DNA of 64,000 bases from Antedon mediterranea (Eukaryota; Echinodermata; Crinoidea; Comatulida; Antedonidae): positions 2,582,501 through 2,646,500 of the forward strand of contig NC_092671.1 of NCBI RefSeq assembly GCF_964355755.1. Direction: 5' to 3'. The position numbers and the translations under genes are program-made. Under the pieces are notes generated by a model, which worked only from the letters and a program-made list of their open reading frames with translations, searched no databases and had not been told where the DNA came from. Positions 13,411-27,200 of this stretch are shown here, piece by piece. Numbering within the stretch: position 1 is the first letter of the stretch; every line of letters starts with the position of its first letter.

Positions 13411-14224
13411 TTTAAATAAATTATATATCAGTTAGCTCATAAAATAAGCAGATTTGAGAACAAATAAACATATTTATTTTAATTACATATTTATGAATGA
13501 TAAGTAACAGTAGCATATGGCACACTGCATCAATTATGAAAGTGTGTTTTACTACATATCATCATAGCTAACTATAAAATAGAACTTATTGTAATGTTGT
13601 TTTATGTCAAATATCTACACCAAAATGAGGTTTTTGGCTAAATAAATAATAATAAATGTTAAAAATCTCTTAATGCTGTTTTTTGTAACCCCTAATTTTC
13701 AAACTGGCAAGCAACCACTTTGCATAACTGTATTTTATTTTTTACTTTTCCACAATAAATGAAGCAGGTTTTCATTCATTCTTATTCTTTCCTGCTCTTT
13801 CGCTCAGTTCGAAAATCACCTTCAACAATTCTTTTTACCAATCAACAATTCTATTTGATTTCGTGTATCATGTCTTAACATCTTATCTAATCTTAACAGT
13901 AAAATAAAAAAATTTGCAAAATCAATAACAAAAGGAAGTTAAAGACATACTCTTTACTCATGGTAACAGAATAGAAGATTCCAGTATTTTTGTCAACAAA
14001 TTGGCTTAAGAAACAATAATGTTATTAACAATATCAAACCGAAACAATATTCAATCTGATAAATAATTACTGACAGTAATCCGAGGATTATAAGTAACAA
14101 TATCCATCCTCCTCCTTATTCATGTAAACAACTCTATTCTCATTTCATACGCATCATCTAACAGCGCGAAACTCACCAATGGATACACTATGATTTATCA
14201 TGCTAAGTCATACTTAAGGCTTAG
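13411..14224. other. Gene-free stretch
   Basis: AT-rich DNA with no recognisable gene, RNA gene or element. Confidence 0.5.
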
Positions 14225-14325
14225 GTAGTGGACTTGAAAGAGTCATGAGTTACAACGCCTAGGTCAGGATTAAACCTGGGACCTTATAATTGGAAGGCAT
14301 GCATGTTAACCACGAAGCTACTAAA
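14225..14325 (-). mobile_element. tRNA-derived SINE fragment
   Basis: Read on the - strand, an A-box-like TAGCTTCGTGG (14320-14310) is followed, at tRNA-like spacing, by a B-box-like GGTTTAATCC (14276-14267). The two pol III boxes without a foldable tRNA body indicate a SINE head. The tail is not delimited. Confidence 0.55.
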
Positions 14326-14738
14326 ACATACCATGATAAGGAAAAATCAATATTGAACTAATTTTCACTATAAAAGAATCGGTGAACACAGTTCAAGATA
14401 TAATACTATGCTTGAATATAACTCCCCCCACCCCTCCCCCTCCCTAATTTAGGATTAATTCAGACAAAAATATTTGCATAGTCAATACAATTATATTTTT
14501 CCATCCCCTAATTTTTGTCAAAATGTGCACAGGATACCCTGTATTCGGTCCTATACAGTAATGTGTCTGTACCCTTCATATACCAACAGCATAACCAATT
14601 TATTATATGCAGTTATTTTTCTTTCTTAATAATTAACAACTTCTCATATCCTGCTCGCAAAAATAAGTTTCTTGAAACAAAAACAAAAATCACATATTTA
14701 GGCAAAATAATAACGCAAAAATTGGTTAAATTGTTTAC

Positions 14739-14873
14739 CTGTGAAAAGTGAAACCATGACAACCACCAGCGCTTCATAGCACCGGATGTCCGTACATTCC
14801 AGCTTCGCAATCGTGACTTCATTTTTACAGTTGTCATAGAACACTTTTAAATGACTATTCCTTGGATTAAATT
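14739..14873 (-). CDS. Candidate internal exon of an unknown gene (weak)
   Basis: On the - strand a frame is open across this 135-bp segment. It is preceded by a T-rich tract and CAG at 14876-14874, and followed by CAG|GTAAAC at 14739/14738, so it has plausible acceptor and donor sites and would be a phase 1-1 exon. The peptide contains SHLKVFYDNC, C-x9-C spacing and a hydrophobic stretch YEALVVVMVSLFTG. Third codon positions are unusually G/C for this window. The Cys spacing and following hydrophobic run are faintly claudin/PMP22-like, but I do not recognise the protein. Open frames of this length are expected by chance in AT-rich DNA. No partner exon was found. Confidence 0.2.
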
Positions 14874-17417
14874 CTGAGTTCCAATAATAAAAAAAACATC
14901 TAAATATCCCTAATTCCTTTTGCTAGTTATCAGTGCTTTGCCACAGTCTGTCTCTAACACAAGTCGAAAATAAAAAAGCAGTGAGTACTAATGGGTCTGT
15001 CCATTCTTCAACAGGAATAATTTTACAGTGGAATGTTCCATTTAAAATAACTCAGATAAACTAAACCCTATAAAAACATCACTCGATGTTCACACTATTA
15101 TACTACACTAATAATAACTTATGCAATTATATGAAATACAAATATCATTGTTAAAAAAAATATGAATATTTTTAAAAACCCATAACAAAATAATTGTTTC
15201 CATAAAATACAAAACATCTGCTTTGAATTGTTTATTACAATTTATTTGTCAATATCGCCATAGAAATAAACAATTGATGACGTTGTTAATAATAAAATTC
15301 TTTTGATTTTAAGGTGGATCAAAAACCCCTACAGGAAAAATAGAAAGGTCTTTGTTAAAGGATAAATCTAATATTTTAGTATGAGTCATGCGGCAGTTTA
15401 ACACTATGGGTGATAGCTGATAGAACAATCTGAAACAAGAGCACAAAAACGTACTTCCCGTTCACAACGTAGTATCAAAGATAGCCTGCCCTCGTAGGTT
15501 GATGGGAGGCAGGATGTAATTGTTTAAAAATCCCACAGGTCAGATTGACTAATTAGACAAATCCTATGATTAGGTTAGATTTAGTTATTCTAGACACTAT
15601 GCGATCTAATCTTATGGTGGTATCAAAACTATCAGGTTCCATTAAATAGATATTTTGATCATTAATTAAGTGTATAAGATGTATATTATTAAATATGATT
15701 AATAATTGTTGTTATTCAAATTTATATAACATATCACTGAAAAAAAAAATTACAATTTTAATTATTTCTTTCATATTTTTTAATAATAATAATTTTAATT
15801 AAATATTTTAATTTAAACAAATTATTGTTTTAAAATTTGTTATACTTGATTTATAAATATGACTTGCTTTACGATTCTTTTAATTTATTCTAAAATTGAC
15901 TCAATATAACCTGTTATAACAAAAGTATATACTGCCCTCTATAGATAAAAAAAGTTTATAAGCTCCTCCCATAGTTTCCTTTGACCAATCAGCTGTTAGC
16001 AATCAAAATAAGAGATTAAAGTTTAAAGAATATTAAGATTTTTTGAATATTTGTTTTATTATTAAACTATTATGTTATAATAAAAAATAGTGTCATATAT
16101 TTAATTAATTAATTTAATTGTAAGACATTTGGCAAATAACCCGAAGGAAAACATGGGCCAATGTGAACCTCTTCTAACAACAAATGCCAGCCTAAAACAA
16201 CTTTTTAAACTGACCATATCTCCAATTTAAAAAAATTAAAGATTTAGTTAAGATTTTGCTTGCATTAGTCAGGATTTCAAATTATCCCTTTGTTCTCATT
16301 TGTAAATATTTCAAATAATCCACAATGATTGATTACGCTTTCTTCAAACAATAATTGTTATTAAAGAAAATAACTGAAATCTTTCTGCATATCTCCTTTG
16401 ACACACAGCAGGTGGACGGACAAATATATTTCAGAAAATATATTAACAAATAAAATTGTTATTATTATACGTCTCAACCCAAACAAATAAATTATACAAA
16501 TAAAATTGTTCTTATTATACGTCTGATTATAAAAAATATCATCTCATGAACAGACTATAAACCTATCCAAAATTGAAAGTTAAAACCATTTTAATAATGT
16601 GACCGTACTTACGGTATTCACATGCAACAAATTAACCAGTGACTTAAAAATTACCAAGAAGATGCTAGAGGCTCTGAAATGGCATATATCTTATTAAACC
16701 TAACAATTATGTTTCCCATGCAAAATAACAGGGTTGTTTGGCCAGATTTTCTTTGTGAATTTGATGACACAAGTAATTATCATTACCGGTAATAGTTTTG
16801 CTAATAAACAATACTACTTGTCGAAAACCAAAAATAATTGAGGGTGCTATTAGAAAATTCTAAGTGACCTTAGATTTTTCTCATTTACGTCAGATCTAGC
16901 TACTACGTAAGAGGAAATGTTTATGTTATGTTTATACAATAGTATTTTGAATAATTCATTTCAGCCAGCATAGAAAAAGCTCTCCGCTTTCTTAAGATTC
17001 ATGGATTAGTCCTTCAACAATTCACCCTCCTGATTTTCTGAATTAATACAAATATAACGATTATCTAAGTGTCTAAGAACAAGATATAAAATACATAGTA
17101 TTGGTTACAGACTTTAAATTAAAATACAGTCAATTACAAATAATAATTCAAAGTTGCATTTATGGCCCAATATTGATACAAAATACTGTAAATGTTTTAT
17201 TTTTTTTTGTATAAAAATGAAAATTACTTTAAACTTTGATTTATCCAGTTATTATCCGTACAAATAAGCAAAGCCAAGGATTAAATAAATCTTTCAGTTA
17301 AAATCTGTATTAAGAAAAAGAAATCTCCAATTCTGATCAAAACAACACACTAAGTAGTATCTTGTGCGAACTATATGAAATTTGAATGCTAAAATAAAAA
17401 ATGTTTAAATGCAATAG
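14874..17417. other. Gene-free stretch
   Basis: No gene seen. A short direct repeat (ACAAATAAAATTGTT then TTATTATACGTCT) occurs at about 16447-16473 and again at 16498-16524. A block at 15440-15560 is more complex but has no coding frame that I recognise. Confidence 0.5.
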
Positions 17418-17640
17418 AACTTCTCACTTGGGACGCGATATTTCTTTTTGTACATAAGTTGGGGACCCCTCGTGAAATGTCACAAAATAAACATGAATAT
17501 TTCGCAAGAACGTCTTCCCTTCCAAAATGAGAAGTTCTAGCGAATAAAAAAAAACATACAATTATAGTCTTTACTAGACTATTATATTATACCTAAATAC
17601 AGTTGAAATATTATAAAGGGAAGACGTTCTTGCGAAATGG
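17418..17640. mobile_element. Nested inverted-repeat element
   Basis: A perfect 22-bp inverted repeat has arms at 17500-17521 (core CGCAAGAACGTCTTCCC) and 17616-17637. A second inverted pair, AGAACTTCTCA at about 17418 and TGAGAAGTTCT at about 17528, overlaps it. Perfect arms in drifting AT-rich DNA suggest a recent small transposon or a structured RNA. I see no coding frame. Confidence 0.6.
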
Positions 17641-19099
17641 GGAAATGTGTTTGTAACACTACAGGCAACCCTATTATGACACATCTAAAGAGGCACTTTG
17701 TTGGGTCTGGAAGGTTTTTCCTGATTTCTTTAAAGACTTGACTGAAGAATTATCAAATTTCAGCATTAATGATCATTTTTTAATACTTAAGTCTATGAAC
17801 TTAGTGGGCTACTGTATCCTTCACACCAAAACAGCAACAACAACAATCTTTCATAATTTTTTTTAATCAATTAAATAACAGATATAACAGATATTCAATA
17901 TACAATGTAGTGCATATACACTATATTTAAAATATGTCAGCAACTGTTGGCTAATCGTCTTTGGTGTTTTTTGTTTGAGTATTGCTGGTCGAAATCTCTA
18001 AATTTCTTTTCTAAATTTTCTTTTAAAATTCTGTTAATACTATCTAGATGTTATATGAAAATAATTTTTTAAGACAATTTCAGCAAATCAATTTTCGCTT
18101 ATCGCCTCTGAGTCATTTTCAATGCGGTTTTCACAATTGTACTGATTATAAAAGAGAAACTGTTTTCCAATTACAAGCTCATTTACATGTGAATCTATTA
18201 ATTAATTAATTATTTGCGGTGAGGTGCAAAATATATCAGTCTTTTCTCATCAGTTATTGGGCTGGAATGATCTAAAAATGAAAATATGATAATGAACACA
18301 CGATAAAAGCAAGCGATATTTAAGTTACAAATAAATATCAACTTATTGAGAAATTAAAATTAATTATAATATTTATATGTTTTATTTTGTTATTTATTTA
18401 AAAAATCCACCAGCAGAGATAACAACCTCCAATAGAAATGTGATAATTAAGTTTAATCGAAAGGAAAAATCATCAACATCATACAAAAATACATGTTGAT
18501 ACAACTATCAATATGTATTTGTTCAGAAAAGAATTTTATAAAACTTTGGAAGAAATGTAAGTGGGAAGAACCCACACAAGGTTAACAATTAAAAAAAATT
18601 TTTAAAGTTTGATTAATTTCTGATATTTATTTAACAAATAAAGATTCACAATGAAAAAACACCAAACATATTGTATTCACTTTTTTCACTTTTTACAACA
18701 AAAATTTCATAAAGATAGAAACAGAAAATTTAATTTATGAAATATAAATCAGTTAATATTTCCTTTTCAATTAAAAAAAAAACAAATACTATATAACGCT
18801 ACTTGACAAACGACACTTAAATGCGGACACTGTAAACAAATCCAAGTCTCGATCTCATTGAAACCGTTGAAGTCTTCAAGTCTGTAAGTGTGTTATTTTA
18901 AGAAACAGAAATTCCGATTATAAGTAACGTTAGAATGAGATGGACACCTTCACCGAAGTATCAATGAAGATTAAATGTTATTGCATCCCACCAAGCAGTG
19001 AAGCGTGTACAAAGATAGGTAAACAGAAATGGGTTTAAATAAATCTATATGTTCTACTGTATCGGTACTGTATCGGTATGTGGGTTAAATAGAATTACT
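17641..19099. other. Gene-free stretch
   Basis: No gene recognised. The block at 18085-18235 is sequence-complex, contains overlapping ATTAATTAATTAATT homeodomain-type sites and TATCGCC, and could be regulatory. Frames at 18770-18895 on the - strand stay open for about 40 codons, which is no more than chance predicts. Confidence 0.4.
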
Positions 19100-19400
19100 G
19101 ATGCAGTATAGATAATGAGCATTTGGGATAGCTAAAGAATTACTAGATATCTGGTGTTTTCATAGGTAAATGTTGGTCGCACATTAATGATGCAGTATAG
19201 ATAATGAGCATTTGGGATAGCTAAAGAATTACTAGATATCTGGTGTTTTCATAGGTAAATGTTGGTCGCACATTAATGATGCAGTATAGATAATGAGCAT
19301 TTGGGATAGCTAAAGAATGACTAGATATCTGGTGTTTTCATAGGTAAATGTTGGTCGCACATTAATGATGAAGTATTGATGGTGAGCATTTGCTATAGAT
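19100..19400. repeat. 89-bp tandem repeat, 3 copies plus a partial
   Basis: Copies start at 19100, 19189 and 19278, each beginning GATGCAGTATAGATAATGAG and ending GGTCGCACATTAAT. A fourth, diverged partial copy starts at 19367. The first three differ by about one base, so the expansion is recent. Confidence 0.95.
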
Positions 19401-19599
19401 AAACAATTATTATTTAGCAAGAACTAAAGGTAAATGTGGATCAGGCCCTCTATAGACCCAGTCATGAGTTCATATTACTGATGTATTATTGATCATTTGG
19501 TATAGATAATTATTATATATTTTTAATTTTTAATGGTTCTTTTTTATGTTCTTTAATGAAAATTTTCCAACAATTTTACATCCTATAGTTCAGCATCTT

Positions 19600-19700
19600 G
19601 CTGAAAAGATATCAAAAACATTGTACAGACATTTCTCGAACCCATGACTTCTTACAAGCCAGTTCCACTCCTAACCATTGTACCATATCAAGTTTCAAGT
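19600..19700 (-). mobile_element. tRNA-derived SINE fragment
   Basis: On the - strand TGGTACAATGGTTAGG (A-box-like, near 19686-19671) is followed by GGGTTCGAGAAATG (B-box-like, near 19643-19630). Spacing fits a tRNA-derived promoter. An (ATT)n microsatellite follows on the + strand at about 19817-19862. Confidence 0.5.
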
Positions 19701-20681
19701 TGAAATTTATTGTCAAATACAAAGTAAATGAAATTTGCCTTCCAAGGTTCAAATTACAATTAAAATATAACAGTCAAAAACATACAATACTATACAATGG
19801 ATAAGATAAAATATAAGAATTATTATTATTATTATCATTATTATTATTATTATTATTATTATGTAACAGTATAAATATTAAAATACTATATAAAGAATAA
19901 AATATAAAACGTCTCAAGTTATCTTTTAAATTGCTTGTTGCTTCTAAATCACTTTTTCTCAGCATAACACCAAATTCAAAAGTACTATTTAAAACAAATA
20001 TTTTACTTCACTATACCTAAATGCTTTCATGGAGAGTATACTCTTAATCTTTACTACGTCATGTTTTCAATAAATTAATACCTTAAAATCAAAAAGTCTT
20101 GAAAAGATGACAGTCACGCAGGAATTGTTTGAAAAACAGATATAAAAAAACACTCCTGATAATGAATATGGATGTACTAGAACCTAAGGTGATTTTAACT
20201 AAAATGACATGGACAACGTTCCATTACAATCTTTTATTCGCCCATTTATCTTATTTATGTTAATTTTTACGCATCTCAAATAGAGTGTTTTGTACATTGT
20301 GTCGTTGAACTGTAACGTGTGACTATATTAGTAGCTAAATTACTCAACAGCAGTGATACAATAATTATATTACAGCATTTGAAATTACCTGCTTTCTAGT
20401 ACACGGTGGATGTTCAGAGTATCAATGAAAATGATTTGTTCGAAAGATGATGAGGTATGAGCACCAGTCTAGTTATTTGGAGGTTGTGATTGAATCCGAC
20501 CCGAGCATTACTTGCAAATTTGTTTGCAATATGTACTAGCATAATGTACAGTTAAGTCAGAGTCAGATCCGAGAATTACTTGTAAAAGTTACTTAAAGTC
20601 CATAAGCTCAAAATACATATTCTCAAAGTATGTATGCTGAAAATACATATTATGCTTAAAATACATACGCTCTAAGTACAT

Positions 20682-20750
20682 ATGCTCAAAGAACACATGC
20701 TCAAAGAACACATGCTCAAAGAACACATGCTCAAAGAACACATGATCAAA
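20682..20750. repeat. 15-bp tandem repeat, about 4.5 copies
   Basis: Exact copies of ATGCTCAAAGAACAC. The unit length is a multiple of three, which makes a repeated MLKEH peptide in one frame, but I treat that as a by-product. Diverged copies (CTCAAAGTATGTATGCT and similar) precede the array from about 20605. Confidence 0.9.
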
Positions 20751-20759
20751 GTATGTTCA

Positions 20760-23700
20760 AAGCTTGTATGCAAATTCTCAAAGTACGGAGGACCTAAAAA
20801 TATATTTTTCTTTTATGTGGCAATAAAAGTTCATATAATGAAAAGTTTCTTAGAATTTTTTTCCATGACCTTTAGATCCAACCTCATTCATAAGGATATC
20901 AGTTTCACAAAACATTACGAACAATTTCATGGCAAAATATCATCATATTCAAATATCTTTATTTTACCAGTTTTCTATGGTGGTCTTGCCTTTTGAGTAT
21001 GTACCAACTACTACGAGACAATTACTCAAACCTGCAAAGCTCGTTATTTTCAGCTCGGAATAGCTGAGGTACCTGTTGTGGATCTCTAGAGGTGGTTAGT
21101 TGATTCTGTCTCTTACAATTTACCTGTGAGTGAAACCTGTGTCACTCACCTATGCCTCCTGCCAGTGTGAGCCTAATAGCATGATTGGGCCTGGTGCCGT
21201 CCAAATTACCCAAACCTCGTCTCTTTTAGATTGAGACGTCGGTAGAGTTCATTCCCTGAAACAACATCGCTTTTATAACATTAAGCTAATATATCAGAAT
21301 AATATAACTGAATGTGAAACACAGCGTCCTGATCTGTACACCTTAGATAATATCGCAAAGTCCACAATCTACCAATTCCAACTGTCTTTTAACATTTTAA
21401 CAACATAGAACACGACAAAATATAGCATCATCAAGATTCTTATCTTTATTCATCAAATTGGTATCATAACATTTTCTTTATTATTTTCTGTTTAAGTGGA
21501 GCTTTCAAATTCAGTATTTGTATTTTCCATTGACCTTAATTTACTAAAAGTAAAAAAAAGTAAATCATTATACAAATATAGTAATAAATGTTTAGCAGTG
21601 GAATGGGAAGAATATGTCATGTTGATTAACAGTTCTATTCAACTAATAGCAGAACTAAACATTCGATAATCCATTTAATAAAACCATTAAATAGAAGTTT
21701 TGCTGAATGGCACATGATATGAAATTAACCAATCAAATTGTCATGATTGACTCAGGTGTGTTTAATTTATCATCTCTGATTTGCATTTTGCATTTGATCT
21801 TTTTTTTTATGAATGCATAATTGACTATAGTATCTTACGCTTTGATTAAAGACAAATTTAATTTGCAAACATTAATTCTAATTAGCAGCAACATAGTCAA
21901 AGGATAGACAGACAAATTAAAACCTAAATTAATTTATGAAGCTTTAACGGTGAAGAAGTCACTCAACATTAGGTCTTGTTAGTATACAAGTTGTGAACAC
22001 CATAAACCCATCCTATGTAATCAGTGCAATACCTTCTGATTGGATAATGAACATGTTAGCTGTCAACCGTAATTGAACATTCCGTGCCGCTGGTGCCCCA
22101 TTTAAGGTTATGTAAAAACCTCCATGTCATTTACTACAAACACATTTTATTTGCCTTTTGTTGTCATTTTGTAACGAAACTGATTGAACAAAATAATAAA
22201 AATGTATACATCTACATAACTTTGACAAAATTATCAATAATCAATTATTGAAATCTGATTTTAATAGCTTTAATCCTAGTTTTGCTAAATATACCTAGAC
22301 TCTCAGTAAATATCTAGGGATACTAAAAAGAAAAAAAAACATGATCCAGGGAACTACTTTTTGATATATATTTTGACTTTTAATTTATGTTAGCACTCCC
22401 CCTGGAACCAGACCCCAGCAAGAACCCAGTAATACCAACCTTATACTAAGAAGCCAATCTGGTTTAATATTAATTAAATAATAATTATGCATTATTATAA
22501 AATTCATATTTTAAATATAATAATTTTGACATTACGAACTTTAAACTTTTTCTTTCACTTGAATATGATGGTATTTGATAATAATAAATGAAAATTATCA
22601 AAATAGCATTATAATAGCATCAACAATGATAAATTAAAGATTTAATGAGATAATTGAATAACTGACTTTGATCTAGAACACAGTAAAGCCGACACAAATA
22701 GACTAATGGAATGCAATCTCAGCTAACCAGGTATTTGAAGTTAGCCAGGTTGTTAATGATAAATGAATACTATACTATATGAAATGTTTCAACTCAAATG
22801 TTGTTTATTGATGATGTACCTTTATAGGGTTTTTTTATGCACTTTAAATGGTTAGAATTGTTGTACTATTTTATTGGGTCTATTATTTGAGGTTTAGGGT
22901 GTTAATTCAAATGAATATATAATAAAATATTAAAGAAATATTTCTCAAACGCAAATATATTTAGCAGGTTTGCATTTTAATATTATTTTAAAGTATAATT
23001 TTTTTGTTCTCTTTTGTGGACACATTTTTTTTTATAGGTTTTGTGGACAATACTTGACAGTACAAGATTAATATTGTGTCCCTTTTTCTTTCTTTCTTTT
23101 ATTTCTACCATATCCAAATTCTATGTTATAATCTTTGTGATCTGCAGATCATTCTGGCTAACATGGTGTAAATAAAGGGTCAAAATACCATCAAAATACT
23201 CCCTCCACTTTAAATTGACAGGACCTCTTCAGGGATATTAATAAATAATGTTACCAGATGTGAAAGAAAGATAAAATATGTATTCAACTGGCTATAAACA
23301 TTGATTCTGCTGGCTCATAAAGTATGGGGAAAAGTTCTAGCCTCTGAGGGGGGTAAATTATACCCTCTAAGGGGTAAATGTAGGTTACATATCATGAAAA
23401 ACATTGATCTGGTTCCGTTTGGTTTCATATGTTCCCCCGGGATTCATAGCGATGTTATACATCATTAAATATCTGATGCCTGATTTGTAAATGAGTGATA
23501 TTGTTTTTGATTAAATTGTAATTTATAACACATGCAACTTCAACCCGTCAAAAATTTTAATGCAATTACATAATTAATGTTAAAATATTAAATGATGATG
23601 TAATCAAATCTAAAAATTCATTTATAGAGTGTTCAAATTTCTCTTGGTTTAATTTATGAAAACAAATGTAACGATGACATCATGCTAAAATCATATTGTT

Positions 23701-24165
23701 TAAAAATAGAAACATTTTTGGCAGAGTTATTTATATCACCCCATTTTTGTCATGAACCATACATTAAATGTTTAACCCCTTTAAGCCTATGACAAGCAAT
23801 ATATTAAGCCAGACAATTCTCACAGGGCAAATTAACTCAAATACAGTAGCAAAATCTCTGCACAAATTAAATTGTCTTTAGCATAATTTCCAGACAATGT
23901 TGGCCTAGAAAAAATACATTAATATTTTTGCTTTCAAATGCATTCTTTTATTTGATATTGAATTGAATATCTTGGTATAAATATTTGGACATATGTAACT
24001 ACTGTACTGTATAACCTTTCATTTGGAACTTCCATATTAGGGGGTAATGTGTGTATGATCAATTACGATTCAGAGGACACTCCTATTAAGGGGACATGGT
24101 TATGTCCCAGAGATGTCCCTGTATTTAGGTAGGAAGTGTTGATTTTTAAATGTGATTAAAATTAT
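20760..24165. other. Gene-free stretch
   Basis: No gene recognised. Probable old interspersed repeat pieces lie at 21060-21250 (GC-richer, for example CTGGTGCCGTCC). The block at 21715-21960 is complex and dense in homeodomain-type ATTA/TAAT sites plus ATTTGCAT; it is the best enhancer-like texture in this stretch, but that is inference only. Confidence 0.4.
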
Positions 24166-24260
24166 ATATTGTCTCAACTCTTGAGGACGATCAAAGCATT
24201 TTGATCAAAACGTCAAGAAACTCAACAGTTCTTTTTAGAACTATATGTTGTATACTGAAA
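24165..24260 (+). repeat. Dispersed repeat, copy 1
   Basis: Contains GAGGACGATCAAAGCATTTT, then ATCAAAACGTCAAGAAACTC and AACAGTTCTTTTTAGAAC. A second copy in the opposite orientation lies at 35125-35265. The phrase with AAACGTC near the end of a retroelement is reminiscent of Penelope-like or related elements, but I cannot classify it. Confidence 0.6.
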
Positions 24261-27200
24261 ACTTTATATTAACAGTGAATAACATTATTATTAGGTTATT
24301 TGTACCTTCTAGAATATAGCATGTGCTTTCTAGCAATAGCCTAATAGATAGTTACATATTGAGACAAGATTACATAGACCATGTACATGTAATTCACTCT
24401 TAAATTACCAATGTCTAGCCACTAATAGTACTTTATCGATATTCTGCATATTCTCACCGAAATATAAACATTATGTAAACACAGATATAACCAAAAATTG
24501 ACACTAATTCATCACTTAGAGGGGTACATTGCAACATGTGGTGGACCCATACATAAACCATAAGTACAACTTGGTCAGAGGAAATAGATTTCATCTGAAA
24601 TGATTAAGGTAACCAATATAACTGATTTACGTTACTACAAACATGTTTCACTTTTGATGAATTAATTTTCCTATAATTATTATAATATTCTTAAAAATTA
24701 TGGTACAAAATATGTATTATATTGGTTTATTTGAGTCAGTAATATGTTTTGCTTAGGCTGCGCTTGCCCAGAATTTGTAACTTTCGTGTTTTCAACCAAA
24801 TTTAAATAAAACCTTTTAGATGAAAGTTTGGTGAGATAGAACATTGGTTCCTTGGTGTCTTATTTGAAGAGAATTAAGTATAAAAATGTTTAAAACAATT
24901 GTAAAATAAATAAATGTTTGAGATTAGCAAAAGAGAGAAGTAAAAGGAGATGACTGATAAATCATAAGAAGTTTTTAAATGAAAATACCTAAAATATGCA
25001 TATAAATTAAGATTTGTTGTGAATTTCCTATTTAAGACCAAAAAAATGTATTAGTAGTAAGCACATTTAAAAAAAAAAGGATTTTGTGATCCTAATTCTG
25101 CATCAAAGACGTCAGTAAATAAGAGGGTTATCTATATTGTATTTGCAAGTTACAATGAGTTATAAACACAGAGTTGACCCTTTAATTTTCTGGAACAAGA
25201 ATTTTAAGCTGTTTGTACTTTACATCCTGTGTATTTTAATTTGAAGATGATTCAATATTTATATTAATATCATATTTACTTTGTTACATTAATTACTTCC
25301 ACTCAAGCTTAATCCAAATCTAAACATTTTAATTCAATAGTCAGATTTGAAGCAAAACATTCATCAATTTAGCAGACTTTTTTTTACTAATTCTGTGAAA
25401 GAAATTATTGTTGCATGACTTTGTAAAAGTGAGTCAGGCACAAGTGGATGGGTTTGATAGAGATAAAAGTAATAGGGAACGTCCTCGAAGGAGTAAAAGC
25501 TTGAAACGATGTAAAAGATAGTTGTTATTTCGGGGTTGTGTCAGAAAAGGGCAACAAGTAGTATTAGCAGTGCCTTCTTGTTTATACTCGAGAGCACGAT
25601 TTAAATTATATTTACGAATTTGATGAAATAAAATCTGAAATCTTCATATTATCTGTAATTATTTTACGATCAATTGATAATAAATGAGGAAATGATATAG
25701 GGTTAAATTTGCACCCATATCACTCAACGCAAAAGAAGCATATTCATTGTGCACTGTAGAGACGAGTAATTTCCGTTAAAAGTGACCCATCTGCAATGTA
25801 TTTAAACTCGTAAACGGGTCACTATGTTACACAGGTAAAAGGTGTTGCGATTTTCGATAAGATAGCGCCACATAGGTTATCGTGGGATTTATCTTTATAT
25901 TCAGAAACATTGAACTTTCAGTTCAAAGACTATCTTATAAATTCCCTATAGTGGTTACCTAACACCAGTGTACTGATTTTTATATACCGAATGTATCACC
26001 CTTAACCACTGATGACACATTAGAGGTCGGCCTATAATCATTCACATGTTCCCAAACTGCATTACAATACCGACCGTAAAACAAACTAAGTAGAATAAAA
26101 AAGAAAATCCCTAAGAAGAAACATTTAGGATGTATTTTTTTATGTTTAGATTATATTCACAAGAATTTTATTTATCAAGAGATATATAATACAATCTTTT
26201 ATCTTATTCTTTTTGTAAAGAAACACTTTCACTAAGTCTGAGAAGTGATGAACCTTTCAATATAGATAATACAAAATAAGTGGATAAGCCTGTTAAGTTT
26301 TAAAAGCTTTGCTAGCCAGAAGCCAGGAGGGTTTGGAGGGTTTTTAAAATTACCCCATTTTTTCTGAAGTTGCCGTTTCAAAATAAGAGACTAGTAGCAA
26401 AAGTGCTAAAAAATATAATATAATTATTTTTATCTACTAGGCAGGCCTAAATCTATAGTCTTATCTTGCTATCGCCTGCACTTAACCCCAAAAAAAAAGA
26501 ACTTCACTGTAAAATCTTAGCTATGGGCTTTTTTTGTATGTGCGCGTATGGTTCTAAATAGTATGAAAATAGCATGTTAAAATTCACAGATCATGATAAA
26601 GTTTGAGATTTGTGTGAACATAAAATGATCAAATAACACAATCAGCTTTATTATCTTAACATGATCTAGTGGAGCATATTAGAGAAACATGATTGATTAA
26701 AAGTTAACAAGAATCAACCAATCAGCATGTGATCTAGTATTACAGCACAACCGATTGGCCCAGCTTCCTGAAACAATTAAGACACCACATTTGCATAAAC
26801 AGATCATGATCTTTCTTTATCATGCTAATTTTATCATGATGATAATAATATGATAAGTAATCATGATAATTTATTTACAATATTTATAGTAAAGACACCT
26901 ATTATTAATGGGACAAATTATATTTTAAAAAGTAAATTTCATATGCAAAAAGTAAAAAGATCTTCAGTTTATTTTTGCAATTGAAAAAAGTAGTTGGCAA
27001 GTAAAAAGAAAGTTTCAGTATCTAACTTCGCTTGAACTTTATTTTGAGTAGTTTTCTAAGACAATTGGGCCCAAGTATCAACTAAACTAAAATTGATTGA
27101 CAGCTGTCAAACAGATGTCAATCCAGGCACCACGTTACTTGTGAAGGCTGTCAACAAACTTTACATTGTTAAATGCAATAATGTTTGAAATTACTTATAA

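Noticed and set aside
18770-18895. Open - strand segment with an acceptor-like CTTACAG
   Set aside because: About 40 codons without a stop is expected by chance many times in this window; no donor or homology to support it.
20682-20996. 104-codon frame starting with repeated MLKEH
   Set aside because: The repeat is a 15-bp microsatellite in frame; the rest shows no domain or coding composition.
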